NCBI GenBank assembly: GCA_903837255.1
Contig: CAILTZ010000764.1
Coordinates: 1 to 17,278 of the forward strand
DNA length: 17,278 nucleotides
Source: an uncultured Pirellula sp.
GTDB taxonomy: Bacteria; Planctomycetota; Planctomycetia; Pirellulales; Pirellulaceae
Reading direction: 5' to 3'
Shown: in pieces, positions 7,629 through 14,681 of the stretch
Layout of the letters: each line of letters starts with the position of its first letter
Numbering within the stretch: the first letter of the stretch is position 1
Notes under the pieces: model-generated
Databases searched by the model: none
The model's input: only the letters and a program-made list of their open reading frames with translations
What the model was told of the DNA's origin: nothing
Made by a program: the position numbers and the translations under genes

Positions 7629-8882
7629 ATGCCCATCGTATCGATTCGCATTCCCCAGATGGGTGAGGGTTTGCAAGAAGCTCTATTGGTACAGTTCCTC
7701 AAGCAGCCCGGCGACACAGTCCGTCGCGATGAAGCCATCTACGTGATGGAGACCGACAAGGCAACGACCGATGTGGAGTCCCCTTATGCCGGTCGATTGG
7801 TCGAGTGGCTCGTCAAGGAAGGGACCGTATTGCCGATCGGAACCCAAGTCGCCACGATGGAGGTCCAAGACTCGGTCTCGGATACCCCTACGCCTAGTCA
7901 TCTCGGAACAGACCATAGCTCTACGGGCCATTGCTCTACGGGCCATAGCTCTTTGGGCCACAGCTCGTTGGGCAAGGAAGTAGCCCAGAGTGCCCAGGGG
8001 CTGGATTTGGATTTGGATTTGGACGAGGATTCAGCCAACTCAAGTGGATCGATTTCCATTCCGCCTAGGACTCGCAAGCTGCTCAAGGAAAAAGGGCTGC
8101 TCGATATCGCAGCGAGCATCCCACGGCGTGGCAATAAGCTCATGCCCGAGGATGTCGAGCGCTATATGGAGTCCCAAACCCAGAGCGCATCGAGCCCCGA
8201 GGTTTCGCATGACCTCTACGACGAAGCTCCGGTGTCCAAGCAGCAGATCACCTTAAACTATCGACTGCACCGAAGTGTTCAGACGACAGTCCCGGTGACT
8301 TTGGTTTGCGAAATCGATTGGACTGCCCTGCACAGCGCGCGTAGGCAGATCAAGGAATCCTCAGGAAAGCAAACCGGTTTTGCGATGATGCTATGGTGCG
8401 TCGTGCAAGCTCTGGCCAAGCATCCGCGATTCCGCACGAGCCTTGTCGGGGACTCGACCGTCTACCGAACCTACAAGCACGTCAATCTTGGGGTGGCCGT
8501 CGCGCTGCCAGAAGATTCCTTGGTAACCGCTGCGATCCACGGGGCGGACCAAATGACTCGCGACGTGTTCTTTCAAACATTGGCCCAAAAAATCGAATTG
8601 GCCAGGCAGGGGGTCGATCAAGCCGACCCGTCGATCACCATGAGCGTATCGAATATCGGTACCGCGAGCATGCGTCTGGGCATTCCCGCGATCGTTTCAC
8701 CGGCGGTTGCTACCTTGGCCCTCGGAGAGGTCTTCGATGCGCCGGTTCCCAAGGGGGACGGTTTTGCATTCCAAAAACGGGCCTTGCTCACGTTGGCCTT
8801 CGACCACCGGATCATCAACGGTGTGGGTGCAGCAGCGTTCATGAACGATCTGAAGGACCTCATTCAACGCTTCGAGCTCTAA
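7629..8882 (+). CDS. Dihydrolipoamide acyltransferase (E2) of a 2-oxo acid dehydrogenase complex
   Basis: E2 moves the acyl group from E1 through its lipoyl arm to CoA and forms the core of the complex. The 417-residue product has an N-terminal lipoyl domain with the lipoylated lysine K44 in METDKATTDV. A Ser/His/Gly-rich linker follows (four 5-residue repeats at 96-115, then an LDLDLD stretch). Next is a poorly conserved E3-binding-like segment (PPRTRKLLKEKGLLD through MPEDVERYM), and then the catalytic domain. The active-site motif reads H393-R-I-I-N397-G, with Asn in place of the usual Asp of HxxxDG. The ATG at 7629 is chosen because GGAGG at 7614-7618 stands 10 bases upstream; a TTG at 7620 would overlap the E1 stop. 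No E3 gene follows in the window. Confidence 0.93.
   Translation: MPIVSIRIPQMGEGLQEALLVQFLKQPGDTVRRDEAIYVMETDKATTDVESPYAGRLVEWLVKEGTVLPIGTQVATMEVQDSVSDTPTPSHLGTDHSSTGHCSTGHSSLGHSSLGKEVAQSAQGLDLDLDLDEDSANSSGSISIPPRTRKLLKEKGLLDIAASIPRRGNKLMPEDVERYMESQTQSASSPEVSHDLYDEAPVSKQQITLNYRLHRSVQTTVPVTLVCEIDWTALHSARRQIKESSGKQTGFAMMLWCVVQALAKHPRFRTSLVGDSTVYRTYKHVNLGVAVALPEDSLVTAAIHGADQMTRDVFFQTLAQKIELARQGVDQADPSITMSVSNIGTASMRLGIPAIVSPAVATLALGEVFDAPVPKGDGFAFQKRALLTLAFDHRIINGVGAAAFMNDLKDLIQRFEL
7914..7973 (+). repeat. Four 15-bp tandem repeats in the E2 linker
   Basis: Four consecutive in-frame 15-base units start at 7914, 7929, 7944 and 7959. They encode HSSTG, HCSTG, HSSLG and HSSLG between the lipoyl and E3-binding-like domains. 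Just downstream (8001-8030) a 6-bp TTGGAT repeat encodes an acidic Leu-Asp run. E2 linkers are normally flexible and length-tolerant, so expansion here would be harmless. Confidence 0.85.
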
Positions 8883-8932
8883 TGCGGTTTGGCTAGGCCG
8901 GGATCTTTAGCAAGATCCACTGCGGTTTGGCT
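8883..8932. repeat. 12-bp direct repeats flanking hairpin repeat copy B
   Basis: TGCGGTTTGGCT occurs at 8883-8894, directly after the E2 stop, and again at 8921-8932. Between them lies a perfect 7-bp hairpin: GGATCTT (8901-8907), loop TAGC, AAGATCC (8912-8918). The segment 8891-8925 is the second copy of the repeat at 2030-2067. T-rich sequence follows only about 15 bases later, so it is at best a weak terminator for the E1-E2 operon. Confidence 0.6.
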
Positions 8933-9004
8933 TTGATTTTCTCCCAAGATTGATAGGATAGATCCGACTTATTCGAACCCTGTCCTAAGATCCCAAAACC
9001 AATC

Positions 9005-10183
9005 ATGAACGCGCAATTCCTTGAACATCTCGCTAACGCCAACCAATCGATGCGCGAGGCGGGAACTTTCAAACGCGAACGGGTCATCGACTCGGCCCAA
9101 GGCACCCTGGTCACCCTGGCAGACGGTAAAGAGTACCTGAACCTCTGCGCCAATAACTACCTAGGACTCGCACAGCACCCATCCGTGCGCCAAGCTGCCG
9201 ACGATGGCTTAGCACGATGGGGCTATGGGATGGCCAGCGTGCGGTTCATCTGCGGCACTCAAACGATCCATAAGCAACTCGAAGACCAACTGAGCCATTT
9301 CCTGGGCTTCGAGGATACGATCCTCTACAACTCCTGCTGGGATGCCAACGGCGGGCTCTTTGAAACCATCCTCGGTCCCGAGGACGCCATCATCTCCGAT
9401 GAGCTCAACCATGCGAGCATCATCGATGGGATCCGTTTGTGCAAAGCCCAACGATTTCGATACAAGAACAACTCGATGGAGGATCTCAGAGCCAAGCTAC
9501 AGGAGGCCAAGTCGGCTCGATTTCGCTTGATCGCCACCGACGGCGTGTTCTCGATGGATGGCACCATCGCCGATCTGGCGTCGGTCTGCCAACTGGCCGA
9601 CGAGTACGACGCACTGGTCATGGTCGACGATTCGCATGCCGTCGGGTTCGTTGGACCCAAAGGTCGCGGTTCCCACGAACACTGTGGCGTGAACGATCGG
9701 ATCGACATCATGACCGGCACGCTCGGAAAAGCCTTAGGGGGTGCCTCGGGTGGCTATACCTCCGGCAGAGCCGAGATGGTCGAGCTGCTGCGCCAGCGAT
9801 CGCGGACGTATCTGTTTTCCAACACGATCGCACCTCCGGTGGTCGCAGGTGCAATCCGCGCCCTGGAACTCTTGCAGGAATCGACCGAACTGCGGGACCG
9901 TCTGGAATCCAACACGCAGTTCTTCCGAACTGAGATGAAGCGACGCGGGCTGAATATTCTCGACGGTCTCCACCCAATCGTTCCAGTGATGATCGGCGAT
10001 GCTGCCCAGGCAGGCAAAGTCGCCCAAGCGATGCTTGCCGAAGGGATCTATGTGGTCGGATTTTCCTATCCGGTGGTGCCTCAGGGAAAAGCACGGATTC
10101 GCACGCAAGTCTCGGCAGCTCATAGCACCGATCAACTCGCTCATGCCGCCGCAGCCTTCGAACGCTCCATCCAACAAGCCTAG
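9005..10183 (+). CDS. kbl: Glycine C-acetyltransferase (2-amino-3-ketobutyrate CoA ligase)
   Basis: This PLP enzyme of the alpha-oxoamine synthase family cleaves 2-amino-3-ketobutyrate with CoA into glycine and acetyl-CoA, the second step of threonine catabolism after threonine dehydrogenase. The 392 residues match the family length of about 398. Recognisable motifs are [55 protein letters not shown] and the PLP lysine K242 in [15 protein letters not shown]. Related enzymes (8-amino-7-oxononanoate synthase, 5-aminolevulinate synthase) share the fold, but the RFICGTQ and [11 protein letters not shown] segments fit Kbl best. No tdh gene is adjacent in the window. The ATG at 9005 has no strong Shine-Dalgarno. 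The UDG gene starts 10 bases after its stop. Confidence 0.93.
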   Translation: MNAQFLEHLANANQSMREAGTFKRERVIDSAQGTLVTLADGKEYLNLCANNYLGLAQHPSVRQAADDGLARWGYGMASVRFICGTQTIHKQLEDQLSHFLGFEDTILYNSCWDANGGLFETILGPEDAIISDELNHASIIDGIRLCKAQRFRYKNNSMEDLRAKLQEAKSARFRLIATDGVFSMDGTIADLASVCQLADEYDALVMVDDSHAVGFVGPKGRGSHEHCGVNDRIDIMTGTLGKALGGASGGYTSGRAEMVELLRQRSRTYLFSNTIAPPVVAGAIRALELLQESTELRDRLESNTQFFRTEMKRRGLNILDGLHPIVPVMIGDAAQAGKVAQAMLAEGIYVVGFSYPVVPQGKARIRTQVSAAHSTDQLAHAAAAFERSIQQA

Positions 10184-10193
10184 CAGGTGCTCT

Positions 10194-11081
10194 ATGGATT
10201 CCGACCTCTGGAAGCTAGCCGGCTTGCAGTACCTCGAGCATCTTGAAAGGCTCGGGATCAGGCATTTGCCAAGGCCGCATGCGAACCTCCCAGAACTCCT
10301 GGTCGACTGGGTCCCCGGCGATAGGGGCCCCGGCGATCGGGTCCCCGGCGATCGGGTTATTGTCGATAGGGGCCAGACTACCGCGAAGGCAGTGCCTAGC
10401 GCCCCGACAACCAAGATCGCTCAGGAAGCTCCGAGCCCTGTCGCACCTGCACCCAAGAAGCCGACCGGTCCTCCGGTCGAGTCGCCTTGGTCAACCCCAC
10501 CGAAGGCCGCCGAGCAGAGAACCGCCGCGCTGGGTGAACTCAAGCTCAAGGTCGAGGCTTGCCGCCTTTGCTCGGACTTGGCCTGCCGGCGCCAACAAAC
10601 GGTCTTTGGGGTAGGTCCGGTAACGACCCGTTTTGTGATGATTGGAGAGGCTCCCGGGGCAGAGGAAGATCGTCTTGGAGAACCCTTTGTCGGTCCGGCA
10701 GGGCAGTTGCTCGATAAGATTCTTCTAGCCACCGGAATCCCGCGCGATCAAGTCTACATCCTCAACGCGCTCAAGTGTCGGCCACCGAACAATCGGGTTC
10801 CAAACGAGATCGAGTTGGAAAACTGTCGGCCGTTCTTTGAGGCACAGCTAGAGATCCTGCAACCCGATTACATCATCTGCTGGGGAGCTACGGCTGTCCG
10901 ATCTGTACTCAACACCACCGAATCGATCGGGCAGCTCCGAGGCCGATTCCACTGGTACAAAAAGGCCAAGGTGATTGTCACATATCACCCGTCTTATTTG
11001 CTCCGAGCCCCCGAGGCCAAGAAGCTCACGTGGGACGATATGCAGATGCTTATGCGCGAACTTGGGACGCTAAAAGCTTGA
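10194..11081 (+). CDS. Family 4 (Fe-S) uracil-DNA glycosylase with an N-terminal extension
   Basis: The 295-residue product has a catalytic core from about residue 112. It excises uracil from DNA to start base-excision repair. The [4Fe-4S] ligands are C123-x-x-C126, C195 and C211; the 16-residue C195-C211 spacing matches family 4 enzymes. Motif A is GEAPGAEEDRLGEPFVGPAG and motif B is VTYHPSYLLR. The roughly 110-residue extension contains four VPGDR-type repeats (residues 40-59) and a Pro/Ala-rich linker; its start (DLWKLAGLQYLEHLERLGI) looks helical. The ATG at 10194 has AGGTG (10185-10189) just upstream; longer forms would lie inside kbl. The last 32 bases overlap the convergent gene on the other strand. 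Confidence 0.93.
   Translation: MDSDLWKLAGLQYLEHLERLGIRHLPRPHANLPELLVDWVPGDRGPGDRVPGDRVIVDRGQTTAKAVPSAPTTKIAQEAPSPVAPAPKKPTGPPVESPWSTPPKAAEQRTAALGELKLKVEACRLCSDLACRRQQTVFGVGPVTTRFVMIGEAPGAEEDRLGEPFVGPAGQLLDKILLATGIPRDQVYILNALKCRPPNNRVPNEIELENCRPFFEAQLEILQPDYIICWGATAVRSVLNTTESIGQLRGRFHWYKKAKVIVTYHPSYLLRAPEAKKLTWDDMQMLMRELGTLKA
10311..10370 (+). repeat. Four 15-bp tandem repeats in the UDG N-terminal extension
   Basis: Units start at 10311, 10326, 10341 and 10356 and encode VPGDR, GPGDR, VPGDR and the diverged VIVDR. The core is CCCCGGCGAT. The repeat is in frame, so its expansion lengthens a linker without affecting the catalytic core. Confidence 0.85.
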
Positions 11082-12735
11082 GCCTTTCGATGCAATCAGA
11101 CTCAGGAAACACAAGCATCGAGTACTCGCGCGACGTTAGCCACTGAGCTTCGTGCGCTCGTCGCTGGGCGGATTGCAACTGAACGTGTTGCTTTTGAACG
11201 ATTGGCGCGACCGCTTGGCCAATGCGAGCCTTGAGATCTTTCATCTGCCGATGCCAGAGTTTCTTGGCCCCCCTCGGGGGGATGGCAGCAAGAAGCTCAG
11301 CGTGCTGCTGTGCAAGCAGCCTATGCTGCTGATCTTTGGGGATCAAAAAAGTTTCTGGTGCGGATCTTGCTGCACGTGCCTGTTTCGTCAGCGCACTGAG
11401 TTCCTCTTCGGCCACTTGGACTCCTCGTCGCAGGTGGCTCGGCAGCGGCAACTGGAGCGTCGCGGTGGCAATGGCGTATCGAGGTGGCTCGATATGCAAC
11501 AGGCCTCGGATGATCTCGTCGGTTAGCCGGTCGTAGATCCCACCACCGATTCCATGGACAAAGCCGTCGGCAATGAAACATCTCAGAAACAGAGTCGTCA
11601 TCAGCGCCCGGGGGCGTATACACAGACCTCGATCCGATCCTTGTTCGAAAGCGGTTTGCAAGGCACCTGTCTGAGCCTCGAGGCGCAAGGTCCAGGCGAA
11701 TTCCTCGGGGCGGACTCCAGATCCCAATTCCCAGGTTTTTGCATCGGATCGAACCCACATTCGGTTTCGACCTGCATCGCCTGATTGATACAACCAAAAC
11801 GGCAGTTCGATCCAGTCGGAGATTCTCCCAAGGTGCGCTACGGGCTGACCTGGATTGGTGATTTTTTCACGCTCGCGATAAGCATCCAGCGCGGAGTTGT
11901 AGGTATCGTTCAGCCCAGCGGCATGGCTTATGCAGTGCTCGACGAACTCAAACCAAGCCCCGGTCTGACAGATCTGGCTCATGGGCAAATCGATGTTGCC
12001 CAGATGGTGCTCGTTTTCCATTTTATGGCGAGCTTGTGAGAGGGCCACGGCAGCGTCGAGGTCAGCATCGAGCTTGCTCATAACTTGAAAATAGTTTCGG
12101 GCCATCGGAACGGGCAAGCCGAGAGAATCGGCGGCTGTTTCGATTTCGCGAATAAAAGGCTCGACGCGATCAGGATCAATTCGGTAACTGTGCCAGGGAC
12201 CGAGCGAGAGGCTCGATGGATTTTGTTTTTGGATAGGAAGTTTGCAAGGACCGACGGCGAGGTTGTCCGAGTTGGGGTCGGGGCGATAGGGAAGTCGGAT
12301 CGAGAGCGATTTGGGCAAGTCATGATCGATGATCACATGCAGCCCGACTGCTGGCGAATCGTGCTTGGACAGCTCTTTGGCGGTCGCATCGATCAAGAAA
12401 TTTTTGTACCAGACGCCTGGATGAAAGGCCTCTGGTTGATGGCCGCCGACGATCCAAAGCATTGAGGGTTCGATGAGTGGCTCGGAGGTGTAGAGGCGAG
12501 CATAGGCTTTGGCGGCCGAGGCGACTTGGCTACGGGCACGGTTGCGGAGCTTGAGAATCCAATCGGGGATGGAATCACGTTTCCAGGAGTGCCGATTGGC
12601 TAGGACTTGGGCGCAGAGTTGTCCGTGGGCCGGAATGCACAGGTCTTGGTTATCGCTGCGCGGCGTGCGGATGGGGGCTTGGTAGGTCTGAGCGTGGTCC
12701 GTCACACAAGCGACCGATCTGGTCACGAGCAGCAC
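11050..12735 (-). CDS. Conserved protein with BshC-like features, function unproven
   Basis: The product is up to 561 residues long. I see a likeness to BshC, the putative cysteine-adding enzyme of bacillithiol synthesis. Near residues 94-113 a GGHQPEAFHPGVWYKNF segment stands where BshC has a GQQ-type substrate loop, VIIDHD (135-139) resembles the BshC EDHDF segment, and the C-terminal third is charged and coiled-coil-like (about 440-550). Overall identity appears low, and I recall only hypothetical planctomycete homologues. The neighbouring glycosyltransferase is family 2, not the GT4-type BshA, and no BshB deacetylase is seen, so a bacillithiol role is only a guess. The start is uncertain: GTG at 12735 overlaps the upstream gene by 13 bases, while GTG at 12726 would give a GTGA overlap with its stop. 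Neither has a clear Shine-Dalgarno. Confidence 0.8.
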   Translation of the reverse strand: MLLVTRSVACVTDHAQTYQAPIRTPRSDNQDLCIPAHGQLCAQVLANRHSWKRDSIPDWILKLRNRARSQVASAAKAYARLYTSEPLIEPSMLWIVGGHQPEAFHPGVWYKNFLIDATAKELSKHDSPAVGLHVIIDHDLPKSLSIRLPYRPDPNSDNLAVGPCKLPIQKQNPSSLSLGPWHSYRIDPDRVEPFIREIETAADSLGLPVPMARNYFQVMSKLDADLDAAVALSQARHKMENEHHLGNIDLPMSQICQTGAWFEFVEHCISHAAGLNDTYNSALDAYREREKITNPGQPVAHLGRISDWIELPFWLYQSGDAGRNRMWVRSDAKTWELGSGVRPEEFAWTLRLEAQTGALQTAFEQGSDRGLCIRPRALMTTLFLRCFIADGFVHGIGGGIYDRLTDEIIRGLLHIEPPRYAIATATLQLPLPSHLRRGVQVAEEELSALTKQARAARSAPETFLIPKDQQHRLLAQQHAELLAAIPPRGAKKLWHRQMKDLKARIGQAVAPIVQKQHVQLQSAQRRAHEAQWLTSREYSMLVFPESDCIERLKLLASQVRA

Positions 12736-13481
12736 TCGATGCCGCAGCCGGCCGGGTAGATATCTGGGAGCTCAAAGCCACGAGCCCTCATGGCTTGGAT
12801 GCTCTCGTCGATGACCTGGTTGTAGTGCTTGAGCCGGACTCCACCGTCGTCCATCGCACCGCCAAAGGAACGGGCCAGATCCAGATAGATCAGCGGAACG
12901 GGTATTTCGACAATGCTTAAGGAGAGCATCGCAGCTTGGGCCCAGAGTTCAAGCGGCATGGCGTAGCCCTCGACGCTGATGCGGAGCTGTTCGAGGGCCG
13001 AGACTCGGTAGGCTTTGAAGCCACAGAAGGCATCGGTCAGATTCCAGCCGAACAAGTCATTGATTCGTTTGGTGATGGTTCGGTTGATCAAAAGCCGTTC
13101 GGGAGGCGGGGGCAGAGAGTCCCCCTCGAAGGTTTTCAGGTACCTAGAGCCGGTTACGATATCGGCTTTCTGGCAAGCTTCGACGAACATCGGGATGCGT
13201 TGGGGTTGGTGTTGTCCGTCGCAATCGAGCGTCACCAAGACGTCATAACCCTCCTGAACGGCGTAATCGAACGCGGTTCTCAGGGCAGCTCCGTAGCCAC
13301 GGTTTTGGCCGTGGTGAATGACGGTGATGTCCCGACGGTTTTTAAGAAGTTCCGTCGTGCCATCCTTGGATCCATCGTCAACGGCCAGAACGTCGGTGGC
13401 ATAGCGAACGACCTCATCAAGCACACCGTTGACGTGCTTGACTTCGTTGTAAACCGGGATTGCGGCCAGCCAGCGAGACAT
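12723..13481 (-). CDS. Family 2 glycosyltransferase, DPM1/polyprenyl-phosphate type
   Basis: The 252-residue cytosolic protein transfers a sugar from a nucleotide donor, probably to a lipid phosphate or glycan. It has the GT-A opening (LAAIPVYNE), the DDGS motif at residues 35-38, GQNRGYGAALRTAF, and a D86-x-D88 metal motif in LDCDGQHQP. TGSRYL and DAFCGFKAYR are typical of DPM1-like enzymes. There is no C-terminal membrane segment, unlike GtrB-type enzymes, and it ends in a short Cys-rich tail (GCGIECCS). ATG at 13481 is preferred over a TTG at 13538, because the fold begins right after it and the extra 19 residues look non-coding. It is translationally linked to the BshC-like gene. Acceptor unknown. 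Confidence 0.88.
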   Translation of the reverse strand: MSRWLAAIPVYNEVKHVNGVLDEVVRYATDVLAVDDGSKDGTTELLKNRRDITVIHHGQNRGYGAALRTAFDYAVQEGYDVLVTLDCDGQHQPQRIPMFVEACQKADIVTGSRYLKTFEGDSLPPPPERLLINRTITKRINDLFGWNLTDAFCGFKAYRVSALEQLRISVEGYAMPLELWAQAAMLSLSIVEIPVPLIYLDLARSFGGAMDDGGVRLKHYNQVIDESIQAMRARGFELPDIYPAGCGIECCS

Positions 13482-13572
13482 AGGATTTACCGATCGAGAA
13501 GGGGGAGAAAGCACGCGTGCATTGTAGATGGGCGGCAAGCTAGGTCAACAATGATCCGTCTGAACGGTCGGA

Positions 13573-14601
13573 TCAGTCCGCTCTGATGGGTAGCAAATGG
13601 CTAGGGCCTAGACAAGCATCAGCTTCGCCGATCCCAGGAGCTTGTTTGAGTTCCCGATTCAAATAAGGGTGATCGATGGAGGCGAGTTCTTGGATTTTTG
13701 GAAGTTTGAGCCACTGCACACTGCCGTCGCTGTAGAGGATATTCAGGCCCCGGGTGCCGTGGTGCTCGAAGTCTCTATCGCTCAGTGGCTGGTCGAGGTC
13801 GACCGGCCAGCGGTCACCGATCCAAGCCACCCGAGCCGGGGACTCGATCGATGGGGCTTGGTACTTGCCCTCGACGATCGAACCCATGTGGTAGGCGTAA
13901 TCGCCACCGGCGAGCATTCGCCAAACAAAACGCTTGGACTCGGGGGCATCGACGTACTGTTGCGAGGTCGGGATGCTTACAAGCCAATTGGTTGACGATT
14001 CGTTCGGGCACTGCAACCATCGCTTGCTTTCGAGCAAGTCATTGTCTTGAAGGCGGATAGAGTAAACGCCGGCAAATGCCAGTGGGCCGGAGGGTTCGAT
14101 CGCCGGGAGTCGATGACTGGGTTGGAACAGGGCAAAGGAGCTCAGAGCCGAGCCGAGGTTTCGAAGGTTCTCGGCGCACTCCTGCTGGCGAGCCGACTCA
14201 CGCCATCGCAGGATGCCTGGCAGCGCAAACGACAAAACAACGATCCCTGCGGCCAGGGTCACGAGGCTATCGAGCCATGCCACCCGGTTGCTTGGGACCT
14301 CGGCTGCATAGGATTCGCAGACCGTGTATTGCGGGATAGGGTGCTCAGAGATCGCGGCCATGGTCTGTTCGATTAGTCCTGGCGGTGGACCGGTCAGTCC
14401 TGGCGGTGGCCCGAGTTCTGGATCAGCGCTGGGTTCATCGGCCAGGGGTTCGAGCATTGAACGCAGGTCTCGAAGCCGCTCGCGGAGCGACTCGCTGCGG
14501 GTCAAAAGCTCTTCTATTTCAGCGTTCTCTGGATCGGAGAGTCCGCCTAGGATGTAACCCAAGAGGGTTTCGTCGGAAGGTATTGGCTGTTGACCACTCA
14601 T
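13573..14601 (-). CDS. Anti-sigma-like membrane protein fused to a DUF1559-like domain
   Basis: The 342-residue protein has three parts. Residues 1-52 (SDETLLGYILGGLSDPENAEIEELL and a charged helix) look like the sigma-binding domain of a non-zinc anti-sigma factor. A Pro/Gly-rich linker follows (repeat GPPPGLT/GPPPGLI, 64-77), then one transmembrane helix at about 109-131. After it comes ARQQECAENLRNLGSALSSFA, the juxtamembrane pattern of DUF1559 pseudopilin-like proteins. Near the end, H281-x10-D292-G293-S-V closely resembles the DUF1559 H-X9-DG signature. It lies 78 bases downstream of an ECF sigma gene, so it probably holds that sigma factor at the membrane and senses something outside with the DUF1559-like part. 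Both roles are inferred. The ATG at 14601 has no clear Shine-Dalgarno. Confidence 0.82.
   Translation of the reverse strand: MSGQQPIPSDETLLGYILGGLSDPENAEIEELLTRSESLRERLRDLRSMLEPLADEPSADPELGPPPGLTGPPPGLIEQTMAAISEHPIPQYTVCESYAAEVPSNRVAWLDSLVTLAAGIVVLSFALPGILRWRESARQQECAENLRNLGSALSSFALFQPSHRLPAIEPSGPLAFAGVYSIRLQDNDLLESKRWLQCPNESSTNWLVSIPTSQQYVDAPESKRFVWRMLAGGDYAYHMGSIVEGKYQAPSIESPARVAWIGDRWPVDLDQPLSDRDFEHHGTRGLNILYSDGSVQWLKLPKIQELASIDHPYLNRELKQAPGIGEADACLGPSHLLPIRAD
14375..14414 (-). repeat. 21-bp tandem repeat in the anti-sigma linker
   Basis: AGTCCTGGCGGTGG (plus-strand reading) begins at 14375 and again at 14396. The 21-base, 7-residue period encodes GPPPGLT then GPPPGLI between the sigma-binding part and the membrane helix. 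Confidence 0.7.
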
Positions 14602-14645
14602 AACGTAGTAGCCGTGTGATCTGATTCGATTTGCGGCGGGTAAAA

Positions 14646-14681
14646 ATCGACTTTGCGATATCGACTTTGCGATATCGACTT
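14646..14681. repeat. 14-bp tandem repeat between the sigma and anti-sigma genes
   Basis: ATCGACTTTGCGAT occurs at 14646-14659 and 14660-14673, with a partial third copy running to 14681 into the sigma gene's stop codon. It fills about half of the 78-base gap between the two genes. The unit contains GCGATATCG across each junction, which is nearly palindromic around GATATC. Confidence 0.75.

Noticed and set aside
7914..7973. CRISPR-like array
   Set aside because: The units are contiguous 15-mers without spacers and are in frame within the E2 linker.
9734..10414. Minus-strand open frame of 226 codons with repeat-like SPGTRSPG residues
   Set aside because: It is antisense to kbl and the UDG repeat tract; the residue repeats simply mirror the 15-bp DNA repeat.
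12936..13586. Plus-strand open frame of 216 codons
   Set aside because: It is antisense to the DPM1-like glycosyltransferase, which carries intact DDGS and DxD motifs; a shadow from GC-biased codon use.
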